This document shows positions 19,796 through 27,663 of a DNA stretch of 64,000 nucleotides, one piece after another. Numbering within the stretch: the stretch's first letter is position 1; the number at the start of each line of letters is the position of its first letter. A program made the translations under genes and the position numbers. A model generated the notes under the pieces. The model was not told where the DNA came from and did no database searches. It saw only the letters and a program-made list of their open reading frames with translations. The DNA is from Kribbella antibiotica (GTDB lineage: Bacteria; Actinomycetota; Actinomycetes; Propionibacteriales; Kribbellaceae), in NCBI RefSeq assembly GCF_004349055.1, contig NZ_SMKX01000006.1, positions 1 through 64,000 on the forward strand. Reading direction: 5' to 3'.

Positions 19796-20186
19796 AGTAG
19801 CCCGCGCCGAGGAACACGCCCACATGGCCGAGCAGCGAGAGGCCGGCGCCGGAGCCCCAGGAATCACCGTGCGCATGCTCGGAGTGTTTGCCGCCACTCG
19901 GCAGCCAACGGGCCAGGAGCAACAAACCGACGACGGCGAGCAGCCACCACCCGGCCAGACCCAAGAGAGCGATCTCACGGCGACCGGTGACCAGAGCAAC
20001 GATCCAGACCAGCAGTGTGAGGACGCCTGCGGTGGTGTGAATCCGCAGCAAGGCAGCCGAGTATCCGACCGCTCCGCTGGATCGGCCGGTGCCCTCGACC
20101 ACCGCAGCTCCGAGCCGGACACGCGTCAACAGCACGACGACCGCACCGAGTGCGGTCAGGAACCACGTGACGTTCGACCATTCCAT
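19764..20186 (-). CDS. Four-helix membrane protein
   Basis: This 140-residue protein has four predicted transmembrane helices. His residues lie near helix ends (LRIHTTAGVL, LLGHVGVFL), with a short His-rich loop (GKHSEHAHGDSW) between helices 3 and 4. The His placement is loosely like small cytochrome-b-type proteins, but I would not assign heme binding. Its start codon lies inside a palindrome at 20182-20197, and its 3' end overlaps the TetR gene. Function unknown. Confidence 0.65.
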   Translation of the reverse strand: MEWSNVTWFLTALGAVVVLLTRVRLGAAVVEGTGRSSGAVGYSAALLRIHTTAGVLTLLVWIVALVTGRREIALLGLAGWWLLAVVGLLLLARWLPSGGKHSEHAHGDSWGSGAGLSLLGHVGVFLGAGYFTWVTLTDRL

Positions 20187-20197
20187 CTCCAGATGGA
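20182..20197. promoter_or_regulatory. Palindrome over a start codon
   Basis: TCCATCTccAGATGGA is a perfect inverted repeat with 7-bp arms. It covers the ATG at 20186 of the four-helix membrane protein. It could be an operator or a 5' hairpin limiting translation. Confidence 0.35.
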
Positions 20198-20239
20198 TAC
20201 CCCACTACGCACCCGTAACACCACCCCTTGTGACGAAAC

Positions 20240-20267
20240 GCCCGGTGAGCTTGGGAGCTCACCGGGC
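20240..20267 (-). terminator. Rho-independent-type terminator
   Basis: GCCCGGTGAGC (20240-20250) and GCTCACCGGGC (20257-20267) form a perfect 11-bp stem with a 6-nt loop. It lies 10 bp after the stop at 20278, and on the minus strand is followed by GTTTCGT. It ends the glycosyltransferase operon. Confidence 0.75.
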
Positions 20268-20277
20268 AACCTTCCGT

Positions 20278-20667
20278 CTAGCCGGGCTGGCCTTGCTGAC
20301 CCTGCTGGGGCTGCGTCTGCCCCGGCGGCACCTGCCCGCCTTGACCGTTCCCCGGGAACTGGCGAAGCCCGCCACCACCAGGACCACCGAACTGCGTCGG
20401 CGTGGTCGAGCTCCCGTCCCACGCATGCCCAACCGCCATCCCACCAAGGAAGGCGAGCACCGCCACGAGCGATCCAGCCCCGGCGAGCACCAGCCCACTA
20501 GGCCGACCGGTGTTGGTCTCGCGCGCGGGCGTAGCCACAGATGGGGAGCCGCCGAGGGGAGCGAAGGTGGAGGCGGCCGGGGAGCTCGTGGCGGGAGCCG
20601 CTTCGCTCTGGAAGCCACCCGCCGGCACCGCGGCCTGCGACTCGTTGGGGAACTGAGGATTCGTCAT
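20278..20667 (-). CDS. Gly/Gln/Pro-rich single-pass membrane protein
   Basis: The 129-residue product has a Pro/Ala/Ser-rich N-terminal 55 residues and one transmembrane helix (SGLVLAGAGSLVAVLAFLGGMAVG, ~58-81). A low-complexity C-terminus of Gly, Pro and Gln repeats follows. ATG 20667 has AGGAG upstream and lies 9 nt after the stop of the PMT-type glycosyltransferase, so it belongs to that operon. The low-complexity tail resembles the Gly-rich linker inside the upstream transferase. Function unknown; a scaffold or substrate of the cluster is conceivable. Confidence 0.65.
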   Translation of the reverse strand: MTNPQFPNESQAAVPAGGFQSEAAPATSSPAASTFAPLGGSPSVATPARETNTGRPSGLVLAGAGSLVAVLAFLGGMAVGHAWDGSSTTPTQFGGPGGGGLRQFPGNGQGGQVPPGQTQPQQGQQGQPG

Positions 20668-20676
20668 TACTAGCTC

Positions 20677-22683
20677 CTAGTTGCTGGTCAGGTCGTAGAC
20701 GGTCGAGGTGCCGATGGTCTGGGCCTGGAAGTTCTGCGCCACCCAGGTGGAGATCTCCGAGGAGGTGCCGCCGCTCCGGCCACCGCCGAAGCCGCCGCCG
20801 GTGCTGCCGATGAAGTAGTGGACCTTGCCCTGGGCAACCAGCTCCTTGAACTGCGCGAGGCTGGGTGCGGGGTCGGTCCCGTTGAAGCCGCCGATCGACA
20901 TGATCGGCACCTCGGCGGCGATCTGCAGCGGCGCGGCGGCGTTCGAGGTCACGGCCGCGGCGGCCCAGGTGTAGCCGTTCTTCCCTTGCTGCAACAGCGT
21001 CACCAGTTCACTCGACACTCCGCTGATCCCGCCGCCACCAAGGAAGCCACCACCACCGCGCATCCCGCCGGTCGGCGCACCTGTCGTCGCGCCACCAGTC
21101 GTCGCACCACCTGGCGGAGTCCCGGTCGTAGCACCCGGCGTACCCGTCCCGGTCTGCCCAGGCGGACCACCGGCGCGGTTGAACCCGCCGCCGCCCCGGC
21201 CACCGACACTCGCCGGCCCGGCGGTCGGGATCGCACCGGCGTGCGTCGTCGCGATCGTGCTCACCGAGTACGCCGTCGGTCCGGCCAATGCGGTCACCAC
21301 GAGCAGCGCGCCGGTGAACAGCCCGGCCCGTCGAGCCGTCGTACGGGTCAACTTCAGTTCAGGCACCATCAACACCGCGCCCGCCGCAAGAGCTCCGGTC
21401 ACCAGCACAACCCAGCGCAGCCACGGGTTCCAGGTCGGCGACGCATTCAGCAACGCGAAGCTCCACCCGGCCGTGAGCAAAATCCCGCCCGCAAGAGTTG
21501 CCCGCGGCAACCATTCGGCCCGCCGCTTCCAGAGCACCATCATGGCCGCACCGATCACGGCACCGATCGCCGGTGCCAGCGCGACCATGTAGTAGCTGTG
21601 GATGATTCCCTGCATGAAACTGAAGACCAGGCCGGTCACCACCAGCCAGCCGCCCCACAGCAACGCAAACGCCCGCGTCCGATCCGTCCGTGGCGCCTTT
21701 CCAGCAGCAACCACCAGTACGACGGTCGCCAGCAGCGCGGCCGGTAGCAACCAGGCGATCTGTGAGCCGAACTCACCGCCGAACAGCCGCTGGAGTCCCG
21801 TCGCACCACCCCAACCGGGGTTTCCGACACCACCACCAACGGACCCGGTCTCGTTACCGTTCAGCCGGCCAAGCCCGTTGTAGCCCAGCGTCAACTCAAG
21901 AATGCTGTTGGTCGACGAACCACCGACCCACGGCCGCGCCGACGCCGGCACCAGCTCCACGATCGCGATCCACCAACCAGCACTCACGATCATTGCGACT
22001 AAGGCGAGCCCACTATGCACAACCCGCTTCCCGAGCGCGGGCTTGCCGGCCACCAGGTATGCGATCCCGAACGCAGGAAGGATCAAGAACGCCTGCAGCA
22101 TCTTCGCCAGGAATCCGAACCCGACGAGCGCCCCGGCGAGCATCATCCAGCGCGCCGCATGCTTCTCCGAGTCGATCGCCCGCGTGACTGCCCACGCGCC
22201 GGCACACAGCAACATGATCAGCAGCGCATCGGGGTTGTTGAAGCGGAACATCAGTACGGCGACCGGTGTCAGCGCAAGGATGCCTCCGGCAAGCAATCCG
22301 GCATTGGCCGAGAACCAGCGCCGGACTGAGACGTAGACGAAGCCAACGCTCGCGACGCCCATCAGGGCCTGGGGAACGAGCATGCTCCAGCTACTGAAGC
22401 CGAAAATCCGGCCCGACAAACCCATCACCCACAAGGCCCCTGGCGTCTTGTCCACGGTGATGAAGCTCGACGAGTCGAAGGCTCCGAAGAACCAGGCTTT
22501 CCAGCTCGTCGATCCGGCCTGGACGGCAGCGGCGTAGTACTCGTTGGCATAGCCGTTCTTGGACAGGCCCCAGAGATACGCGATCGCGGTGAGGACCAGC
22601 AGGCCGCCGTACAGGGCTTTGTCCCGGCTGATCGTGAGTGGTCTGGCGATCACTCGTGGTCTGGATTCGGTCAGTGTCGCCAT
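20677..22683 (-). CDS. PMT/ArnT-type membrane glycosyltransferase
   Basis: The 668-residue protein has about twelve transmembrane helices in a GT39/GT83-like core (residues ~20-460). The first exoplasmic loop carries acidic residues (NGYANEYYAAAVQ) and an FITVDKTPGALWVMGLSGRIFG segment, a pattern of YkcB/ArnT-like transferases that use polyprenyl-phosphate sugars. A Gly/Thr/Pro-rich linker (~500-560) leads to a soluble C-terminal domain (~565-668) outside the membrane. ATG 22683 overlaps the end of the upstream GT2 gene by 13 nt. The partner GT2 probably makes its lipid-linked donor. The acceptor is unknown. Confidence 0.85.
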   Translation of the reverse strand: MATLTESRPRVIARPLTISRDKALYGGLLVLTAIAYLWGLSKNGYANEYYAAAVQAGSTSWKAWFFGAFDSSSFITVDKTPGALWVMGLSGRIFGFSSWSMLVPQALMGVASVGFVYVSVRRWFSANAGLLAGGILALTPVAVLMFRFNNPDALLIMLLCAGAWAVTRAIDSEKHAARWMMLAGALVGFGFLAKMLQAFLILPAFGIAYLVAGKPALGKRVVHSGLALVAMIVSAGWWIAIVELVPASARPWVGGSSTNSILELTLGYNGLGRLNGNETGSVGGGVGNPGWGGATGLQRLFGGEFGSQIAWLLPAALLATVVLVVAAGKAPRTDRTRAFALLWGGWLVVTGLVFSFMQGIIHSYYMVALAPAIGAVIGAAMMVLWKRRAEWLPRATLAGGILLTAGWSFALLNASPTWNPWLRWVVLVTGALAAGAVLMVPELKLTRTTARRAGLFTGALLVVTALAGPTAYSVSTIATTHAGAIPTAGPASVGGRGGGGFNRAGGPPGQTGTGTPGATTGTPPGGATTGGATTGAPTGGMRGGGGFLGGGGISGVSSELVTLLQQGKNGYTWAAAAVTSNAAAPLQIAAEVPIMSIGGFNGTDPAPSLAQFKELVAQGKVHYFIGSTGGGFGGGRSGGTSSEISTWVAQNFQAQTIGTSTVYDLTSN

Positions 22684-23906
22684 GTCAGCTGCTCCTGAGT
22701 TTCGAGGGTGGCGGGACGGTGTTTCATTGCCGGGAGGGTGGGTGCGTCGTCGTCGAAGACCCAGGCTTGGAAGAGGCTGAACCGGACCACGGTCGCGGCG
22801 AGATTCGCCAGTGTCAGAACAGTTACCTCGACCGCTTGATGCGGCACCGAGACCGCGGTGTGCAGCAGCCACAGGGCACAGGCGGTCAGGCTCCAGCCGA
22901 TGCCGAAGGTGACGAGGCCGCGCAGTTGATGCCGCCATCGGCCCTCGACACCGCGGACGCCGAAGGTGATCCGGCGGTTGAGTGCGGTGTTGCCGACGGC
23001 GGTGATCAGCAGCGCCAGCAGGTTTGCGACCTGCGCCGGCATGCCTTGCCGCAGGACGAGATAGAGCAGCGCATAGGCCAACGTGCTCAGTACGCCGATC
23101 GCGCAGAACCGCAGTACTCGCGCGGCGAGCGCCGTACGGGGATCGAGGACCCGCGGTCGGCCGTAGGTCTGGCGGATCGGCTCGAGGTCGACCCGGCTTC
23201 GGGTCAGTCGCGCGATACCCCGCAGGTCCTCGCCGACCGTCTTGGCGATCGCGACCCGCGAGTCGAGGTCGTCGACCCAGTCGACCGGGACCTCGTGGAT
23301 CCGCAGCCCGGCTCGCTCGGCCAGGACCAGCAGTTCGGTGTCGAAGAACCAACTGGTGTCCTCGACATGCGGGAGCAGTTCGCGCGCCACGTCGGCACGG
23401 ATCGCCTTGAAGCCACATTGAGCATCGGAGAAGTGCGTACTTAGTGTTGCTCTGAGCAACAAGTTGTAGGACCGGCTGATGAACTCCCGTTTCGGTCGCC
23501 GGACCACTCGTGAGCCGTTCGACAACCTGGTGCCGATGGCAACATCACTGTGCCCGGCGAAGAGCGGTGCCACCAACGGCAGCAGGGCGTTCAGGTTGGT
23601 GGACAGGTCCACGTCCATATAGGCGAGTACGTCGGCGGTCGACTCCGACCACACCTGCTTCAGGGCGCGCCCGCGGCCCGGCTGCTCGAGCCGGACCACC
23701 CGCACTCCGCGCAGCTCGGTCGCCAGTAGCGCGCCGATCTCGTACGTCGCGTCGGTACTGCCGTTGTCGGCGATGCAGACCTCGGCCGGATACGGAAATG
23801 CGGTGTCCAGGAACTCCCGCAACCGCCGGATATTCGGGCCGAGGTCGTGTTCCTCGTTCTTGACGGGTACGACGATCTCGACCCGAGGATGACCTGATGT
23901 CTGCAT
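22671..23906 (-). CDS. GT2 polyprenyl-phosphate glycosyltransferase fused to GtrA domain
   Basis: From ATG 23906 the product has 411 residues; an in-frame ATG at 23978 would add 24 residues without conserved sequence. Residues ~5-240 are a DPM1-like GT2 domain: VEIVVPVKNEEHDL, DNGSTDAT, the metal-binding MDVDLSTNL and DAQCGFKAI. Residues ~275-400 hold four transmembrane helices of GtrA type (RFCAIGVLSTLAYALLY, NTALNRRITF). GtrA proteins help move polyprenyl-phosphate sugars across the membrane, so this fusion couples donor synthesis with flipping. The downstream PMT-type enzyme is the likely user. Confidence 0.88.
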   Translation of the reverse strand: MQTSGHPRVEIVVPVKNEEHDLGPNIRRLREFLDTAFPYPAEVCIADNGSTDATYEIGALLATELRGVRVVRLEQPGRGRALKQVWSESTADVLAYMDVDLSTNLNALLPLVAPLFAGHSDVAIGTRLSNGSRVVRRPKREFISRSYNLLLRATLSTHFSDAQCGFKAIRADVARELLPHVEDTSWFFDTELLVLAERAGLRIHEVPVDWVDDLDSRVAIAKTVGEDLRGIARLTRSRVDLEPIRQTYGRPRVLDPRTALAARVLRFCAIGVLSTLAYALLYLVLRQGMPAQVANLLALLITAVGNTALNRRITFGVRGVEGRWRHQLRGLVTFGIGWSLTACALWLLHTAVSVPHQAVEVTVLTLANLAATVVRFSLFQAWVFDDDAPTLPAMKHRPATLETQEQLTWRH

Positions 23907-24010
23907 GGCTTCGATGCTGTCCGGCGAACCTGGGCCAGCCCCTGCGGAGAGCTGGCAGTTCACTGGGAGTCGCGACATGCACGGCCAGGCAGGATGGCGA
24001 CGGGCACCCT

Positions 24011-24038
24011 AAAGTGGCAGTTACTTCCACTTTATAAC
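24011..24038 (+). promoter_or_regulatory. Near-perfect palindrome over flavoprotein promoter
   Basis: AAAGTGG (24011-24017) and CCACTTT (24027-24033) flank an inner AGT-T-ACT palindrome. The result is a 23-bp symmetrical site with only one mismatched pair plus the central base. TATAAC (24033-24038) immediately follows and fits a -10 box 16 bp before the flavoprotein ATG 24055. The site lies in the space between the divergent GT2 gene and the flavoprotein gene, so it could serve either. No regulator gene is adjacent. Confidence 0.55.
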
Positions 24039-24054
24039 GCCCTGGGGGGCCACC

Positions 24055-25464
24055 ATGGTCGAGTCAGCTGCCGAACGCTTCGCCCGGATCACCGGGGTGG
24101 AGCGACCGGCGAAGCCGCAGGTCCTGATGGAACGCGCGGTCGTGCTCGGCGCGAGTATGGCCGGCCTGATGGCGGCCCGGGTGCTGTCCGATCACGCCGA
24201 CGAGGTGCTGATCATCGAGCGGGACACGACCGGCGACTCGGTCGAGCCGCGCCCCGGCGTACCGCAGGGCAGTCAGGTGCACGCACTACTGCCGGCCGGA
24301 CACGCCCAGCTGGATCGCTGGTTCCCTGGGTTCTCCGAGGAGGCTTTGGCCGCTGGGGCGGTGAACCCACCACCGGAGCAGAGCCGGACCTACATCAACG
24401 GTGAGCTCCGTCCGGGACCGCCGCCGGGCTCGATCGGTGCGGCACTGATCAGTACGCGGCCATTCCTCGAGGCGATGGTTCGTCGCCGTACGCTCGAAAT
24501 CGGAAACATCCGGCTCGTGAACGGCCGCGCGGACGGCATCGACTTCACCGACGACCGGGTCACTGCCGCCCGCTATCAGCCCGACGGCACCGCCGGACCG
24601 GAGTCGGTGGTCACCGTGCCGGCCGACCTGGTTGTCGACGCGACCGGCCGCTCGAGCCGGCTCAGCGACTGGCTCGGCTCAGCCGGGTGGCCGCAGCCCG
24701 AGATGCGGCGGATGCCGATCAAGCTCAACTATGCCAGCGCGCTGTTCCGACGGGATCCGAAGATCTCGGACATCGGCGTCTCGATCGCGCAGAACCAGCC
24801 CGGCAGTGGGCGACCGCTACGTCAGGGCGGCATCCTCGCCGTCGAGGGCGATCGCTGGCTGGTGCTCGTCGCCGGTTACGCCGACGATCGGCCGACCCGC
24901 GATATCGACGACTTCCGGAAGCGGTGCCGCTCGGACTACCCGACCGAGTTCGCGCAGATCGCCGAACACGGTGAGCTCCTCGGTGAGGTGAACACGTATC
25001 ACCAAGCCGACAGCCGGCGGCGGGACTATCACGAGCTGGAACGGATCCCGGCCGGGCTGTTCGTGGCCGGGGATGCGGTCGCGTCCTTCAACCCGATCTA
25101 CGGGCAAGGGATGACGTCGGCGACGCTGCATGCGTCGTGCCTGTCGGCGTACCTGTCGTCAGATCCTGACCTGTCGCAGCCGGCCCGCTCGTACTTCAGC
25201 GATGTCAACGTGGTCGTGGATGTCGCGTGGCAGCTGTCGACGCTGGCCGACCTGGCGCTACCGCATGTCGATGGGCCGTATCCGCGCGGCTACAAGCTGA
25301 CGAAGTGGTTCTCCGGCCTGATCTTCGCGGCGACCGCGAAGGACGACGACCTGAATGTGCAGTTCAACCGAGTCACCACCATGCTCGACCACCCGACCGC
25401 GCTCGCCCGACCGCAGTTCATCCTGCGGGCACTGCGGTTCGCGCTGCTACCGAGTGCGACGTAG
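24055..25464 (+). CDS. FAD-dependent oxidoreductase (epoxidase/monooxygenase-like)
   Basis: This 469-residue flavoprotein has an N-terminal dinucleotide fold with the variant fingerprint VVLGASMAGLMAARVLSDHADEVLIIERD. Then come PQGSQVHALLPAG, DLVVDATGRSSRLSDWL and the second FAD motif FVAGDAVASFNPIYGQGMTSA. Such proteins in actinobacteria are usually annotated as squalene-epoxidase-like or polyprenyl-methoxyphenol hydroxylase-like; the substrate is unknown. A palindrome covers the promoter. The last 18 bases overlap the 3' end of the opposite-strand membrane protein. Confidence 0.82.
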   Translation: MVESAAERFARITGVERPAKPQVLMERAVVLGASMAGLMAARVLSDHADEVLIIERDTTGDSVEPRPGVPQGSQVHALLPAGHAQLDRWFPGFSEEALAAGAVNPPPEQSRTYINGELRPGPPPGSIGAALISTRPFLEAMVRRRTLEIGNIRLVNGRADGIDFTDDRVTAARYQPDGTAGPESVVTVPADLVVDATGRSSRLSDWLGSAGWPQPEMRRMPIKLNYASALFRRDPKISDIGVSIAQNQPGSGRPLRQGGILAVEGDRWLVLVAGYADDRPTRDIDDFRKRCRSDYPTEFAQIAEHGELLGEVNTYHQADSRRRDYHELERIPAGLFVAGDAVASFNPIYGQGMTSATLHASCLSAYLSSDPDLSQPARSYFSDVNVVVDVAWQLSTLADLALPHVDGPYPRGYKLTKWFSGLIFAATAKDDDLNVQFNRVTTMLDHPTALARPQFILRALRFALLPSAT

Positions 25465-25839
25465 CCAGAGCAGGCCGAGGATCGGGAGCACCAGCGGAAC
25501 GAAGCCGTAGCCCTGGCCGAAGTGCGACCACACGGTCGCCTCCGGGAAGTCCTCCGGTACGGCGTAACTGAACGCACCGATCCCCAGTACGCCGATCAGC
25601 TCGATCGCGATCGCGATTGTCGCCACTCGGCGGGAGAGCGCGGTTGCCTTCGCGAGGGCGAAAGTCGCCGCGCAGTAGATGACCGCGGCGACCGCTGAGA
25701 GTAGATACGCGATCGGGGCCTCGGCGAACTGGAGCGCGATCTGGACGCCAGCGCGGGCGGTCGCGGACAGCGCGAAGACGCCGTACACGAGGATGAGGAT
25801 CCGGCCGGGCCCGTGCCTGGTGGCCTCTGGGGAGGTCAT
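25447..25839 (-). CDS. Four-helix membrane protein, second gene of a pair
   Basis: This 130-residue protein has four predicted helices (near residues 12-30, 35-58, 65-85, 105-125) and ends in RRTR. ATG 25839 overlaps the preceding gene's stop as ATGA and follows GGAG-poor sequence; an upstream in-frame start would lie inside the neighbour. No family is recognised. It is co-translated with the 118-residue membrane protein. Confidence 0.65.
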   Translation of the reverse strand: MTSPEATRHGPGRILILVYGVFALSATARAGVQIALQFAEAPIAYLLSAVAAVIYCAATFALAKATALSRRVATIAIAIELIGVLGIGAFSYAVPEDFPEATVWSHFGQGYGFVPLVLPILGLLWLRRTR

Positions 25840-26192
25840 GCGACCCAGATTTGGTGCAGGCGCAGTTCGACGACGGGCATCACGAAGCAGGCGACGGCCA
25901 GGGCGCCTGCACCCCAGCGGCTGCTCTCGGCAAGCGCCCACAGGGCACCTACCGGGAGCACGAGCAGCGAGCCGATCAGGTAGCCGACGAAGAACGGGCC
26001 GGAGACATCCCGGTCCGTGCCGACGAGCTGCACGATGCCGACCACGAGCTGCGCCAGCAGGCCGACCTCGACCACGCCGAGGACGCCCAGCAGCGGCCAG
26101 CTGATCCGTTTGTCGCGGGCCGCCAGCGCGATGGCATAGGCCATCGCGGCGAGCGAGAGCCCGACCAGGGCCCAGGTAAGCGGTACGAACAC
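25836..26192 (-). CDS. Four-helix membrane protein, first gene of a pair
   Basis: The 118-residue product has four hydrophobic helices and short polar loops; one loop contains GTDRDVSGPFF. The gene lies 3 nt beyond the purB stop on the same strand and overlaps the next membrane-protein gene by 4 nt. It may therefore be a tail of the purD-purB transcript. No family is recognised; the pair could form a heteromeric membrane unit. Confidence 0.65.
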   Translation of the reverse strand: MFVPLTWALVGLSLAAMAYAIALAARDKRISWPLLGVLGVVEVGLLAQLVVGIVQLVGTDRDVSGPFFVGYLIGSLLVLPVGALWALAESSRWGAGALAVACFVMPVVELRLHQIWVA

Positions 26193-26195
26193 GAG

Positions 26196-27632
26196 CTAGA
26201 GAATGTCACCCGGGCTGTACGACGCTGCCTCGGGGTACCGCTTGGCGAGCTCGTCGATGCGCGCAACGACCGCGCCGACCTGCGCGACAGCCGCACCGGT
26301 GAAGGACAGCGGCTCCCCGACGATGCCGACGATCTGCTCCTCGGTCAGGCCGAGACGGCCGTCCGCGCCGAGGCGGTGGAACAGGTCGTTCGCGGCCAGG
26401 CCCTTACGCAGGTCGAGGGCGGTGGCGACCGCGTGCTCCTTGATGACCTCGTGTGCGGTCTCGCGGCCGACACCGTTCTTCACCGCGGCCATCAGGACCT
26501 TCGTCGAAGTCAGGAACGGGAGGTACCGCTCGAGCTCCCGGCTCACGACCGCCGGGTAGACCCCGAACTCGTCGAGCACGGTCAGGAACGTCTCGAACAA
26601 CCCGTCCAGCGCGAAGAACGCGTCCGGCAGGGCAACCCGCCGTACGACGGAACAGAAGACGTCGCCCTCGTTCCACTGGTTGCCGGCCAGCTCGCCGGCC
26701 ATCGACGCGTACCCGCGGATGATCACGGCGAGGCCGTTCACGCGCTCGCAGGAGCGGGTGTTCATCTTGTGCGGCATCGCAGAGGATCCGACCTGGCCCT
26801 CCTTGAAGCCCTCGGTGACCAGCTCGTGGCCGGCCATCAGCCGGATCGTGGTCGCCAGGCTCGACGGGCCGGCGGACAGCTGGACGAGCGCCGAGACGAC
26901 GTCGTAGTCGAGCGACCGCGGGTAGACCTGGCCGACGCTGGTCAGCGTGTGGCTGAAGCCGAGGTGCTGGGCGATGTCGCTCTCCAGCTTGTCCAGCTTC
27001 GCCGGGTCCCCGCCGAACAGGTCGAGCATGTCCTGCGACGTGCCGACCGGGCCCTTGATCCCCCGCAGCGGGTAGCGCTCGATGAGCTCTTCGAGCCGCC
27101 CGATCGCCACCAGCAGCTCATCGGCCGCCGAAGCGAACCGCTTGCCAAGCGTGGTCGCCTGCGCCGCGACGTTGTGCGACCGCCCGGTCAGCACCAGCGC
27201 CGCGTGATCCGCAGCCTTCTGCCCAAGCCGTACGGCGGTCGCGACCGCGCGATCGCGGACGAGCTCCAGCCCGGCCCGGATCTGCAGCTGCTCGACGTTC
27301 TCGGTCAGATCCCGGCTCGTCATGCCCTTGTGAATGTGCTCGTGCCCGGCGAGCGCGCTGAACTCCTCGATCCGCGCCTTCACGTCGTGCCGCGTGACCC
27401 GCTCCCGCGCCGCGATCGACTCCAGGTCGACCTGGTTCACGACGCGCTCGTAGTCCTCGACGACGCCGTCCGGAACCGCGACGCCAAGGTCCTTCTGCGC
27501 CTTCAGCACCGCCAGCCACAGCTGCCGCTCCAGCACAATCTTGTGCTCCGGCGACCACAGCTGCGCCATCGACAAACTGGCGTAACGAGACGCAAGAACA
27601 TTCGGGATCCGGGGCTTCACAGGGCTCGACAC
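26196..27632 (-). CDS. purB: Adenylosuccinate lyase
   Basis: This 478-residue lyase catalyses two purine steps, release of fumarate from SAICAR and from adenylosuccinate. The fumarase/aspartase signature GSSAMPHKMNTRSCE is present, with catalytic His segments TGRSHNVAAQ and SRDLTENVEQ. I chose GTG 27632 (SSPVKPRIPNVLASRYAS...), matching the usual start of actinobacterial PurB; GTG 27620 is also possible. The frame remains open upstream into purD, but that part is a shadow. It follows purD by 31 nt. Confidence 0.95.
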   Translation of the reverse strand: MSSPVKPRIPNVLASRYASLSMAQLWSPEHKIVLERQLWLAVLKAQKDLGVAVPDGVVEDYERVVNQVDLESIAARERVTRHDVKARIEEFSALAGHEHIHKGMTSRDLTENVEQLQIRAGLELVRDRAVATAVRLGQKAADHAALVLTGRSHNVAAQATTLGKRFASAADELLVAIGRLEELIERYPLRGIKGPVGTSQDMLDLFGGDPAKLDKLESDIAQHLGFSHTLTSVGQVYPRSLDYDVVSALVQLSAGPSSLATTIRLMAGHELVTEGFKEGQVGSSAMPHKMNTRSCERVNGLAVIIRGYASMAGELAGNQWNEGDVFCSVVRRVALPDAFFALDGLFETFLTVLDEFGVYPAVVSRELERYLPFLTSTKVLMAAVKNGVGRETAHEVIKEHAVATALDLRKGLAANDLFHRLGADGRLGLTEEQIVGIVGEPLSFTGAAVAQVGAVVARIDELAKRYPEAASYSPGDIL

Positions 27633-27663
27633 ACTCCCATTCTCCCAGATCCGTCGGCGAGCC

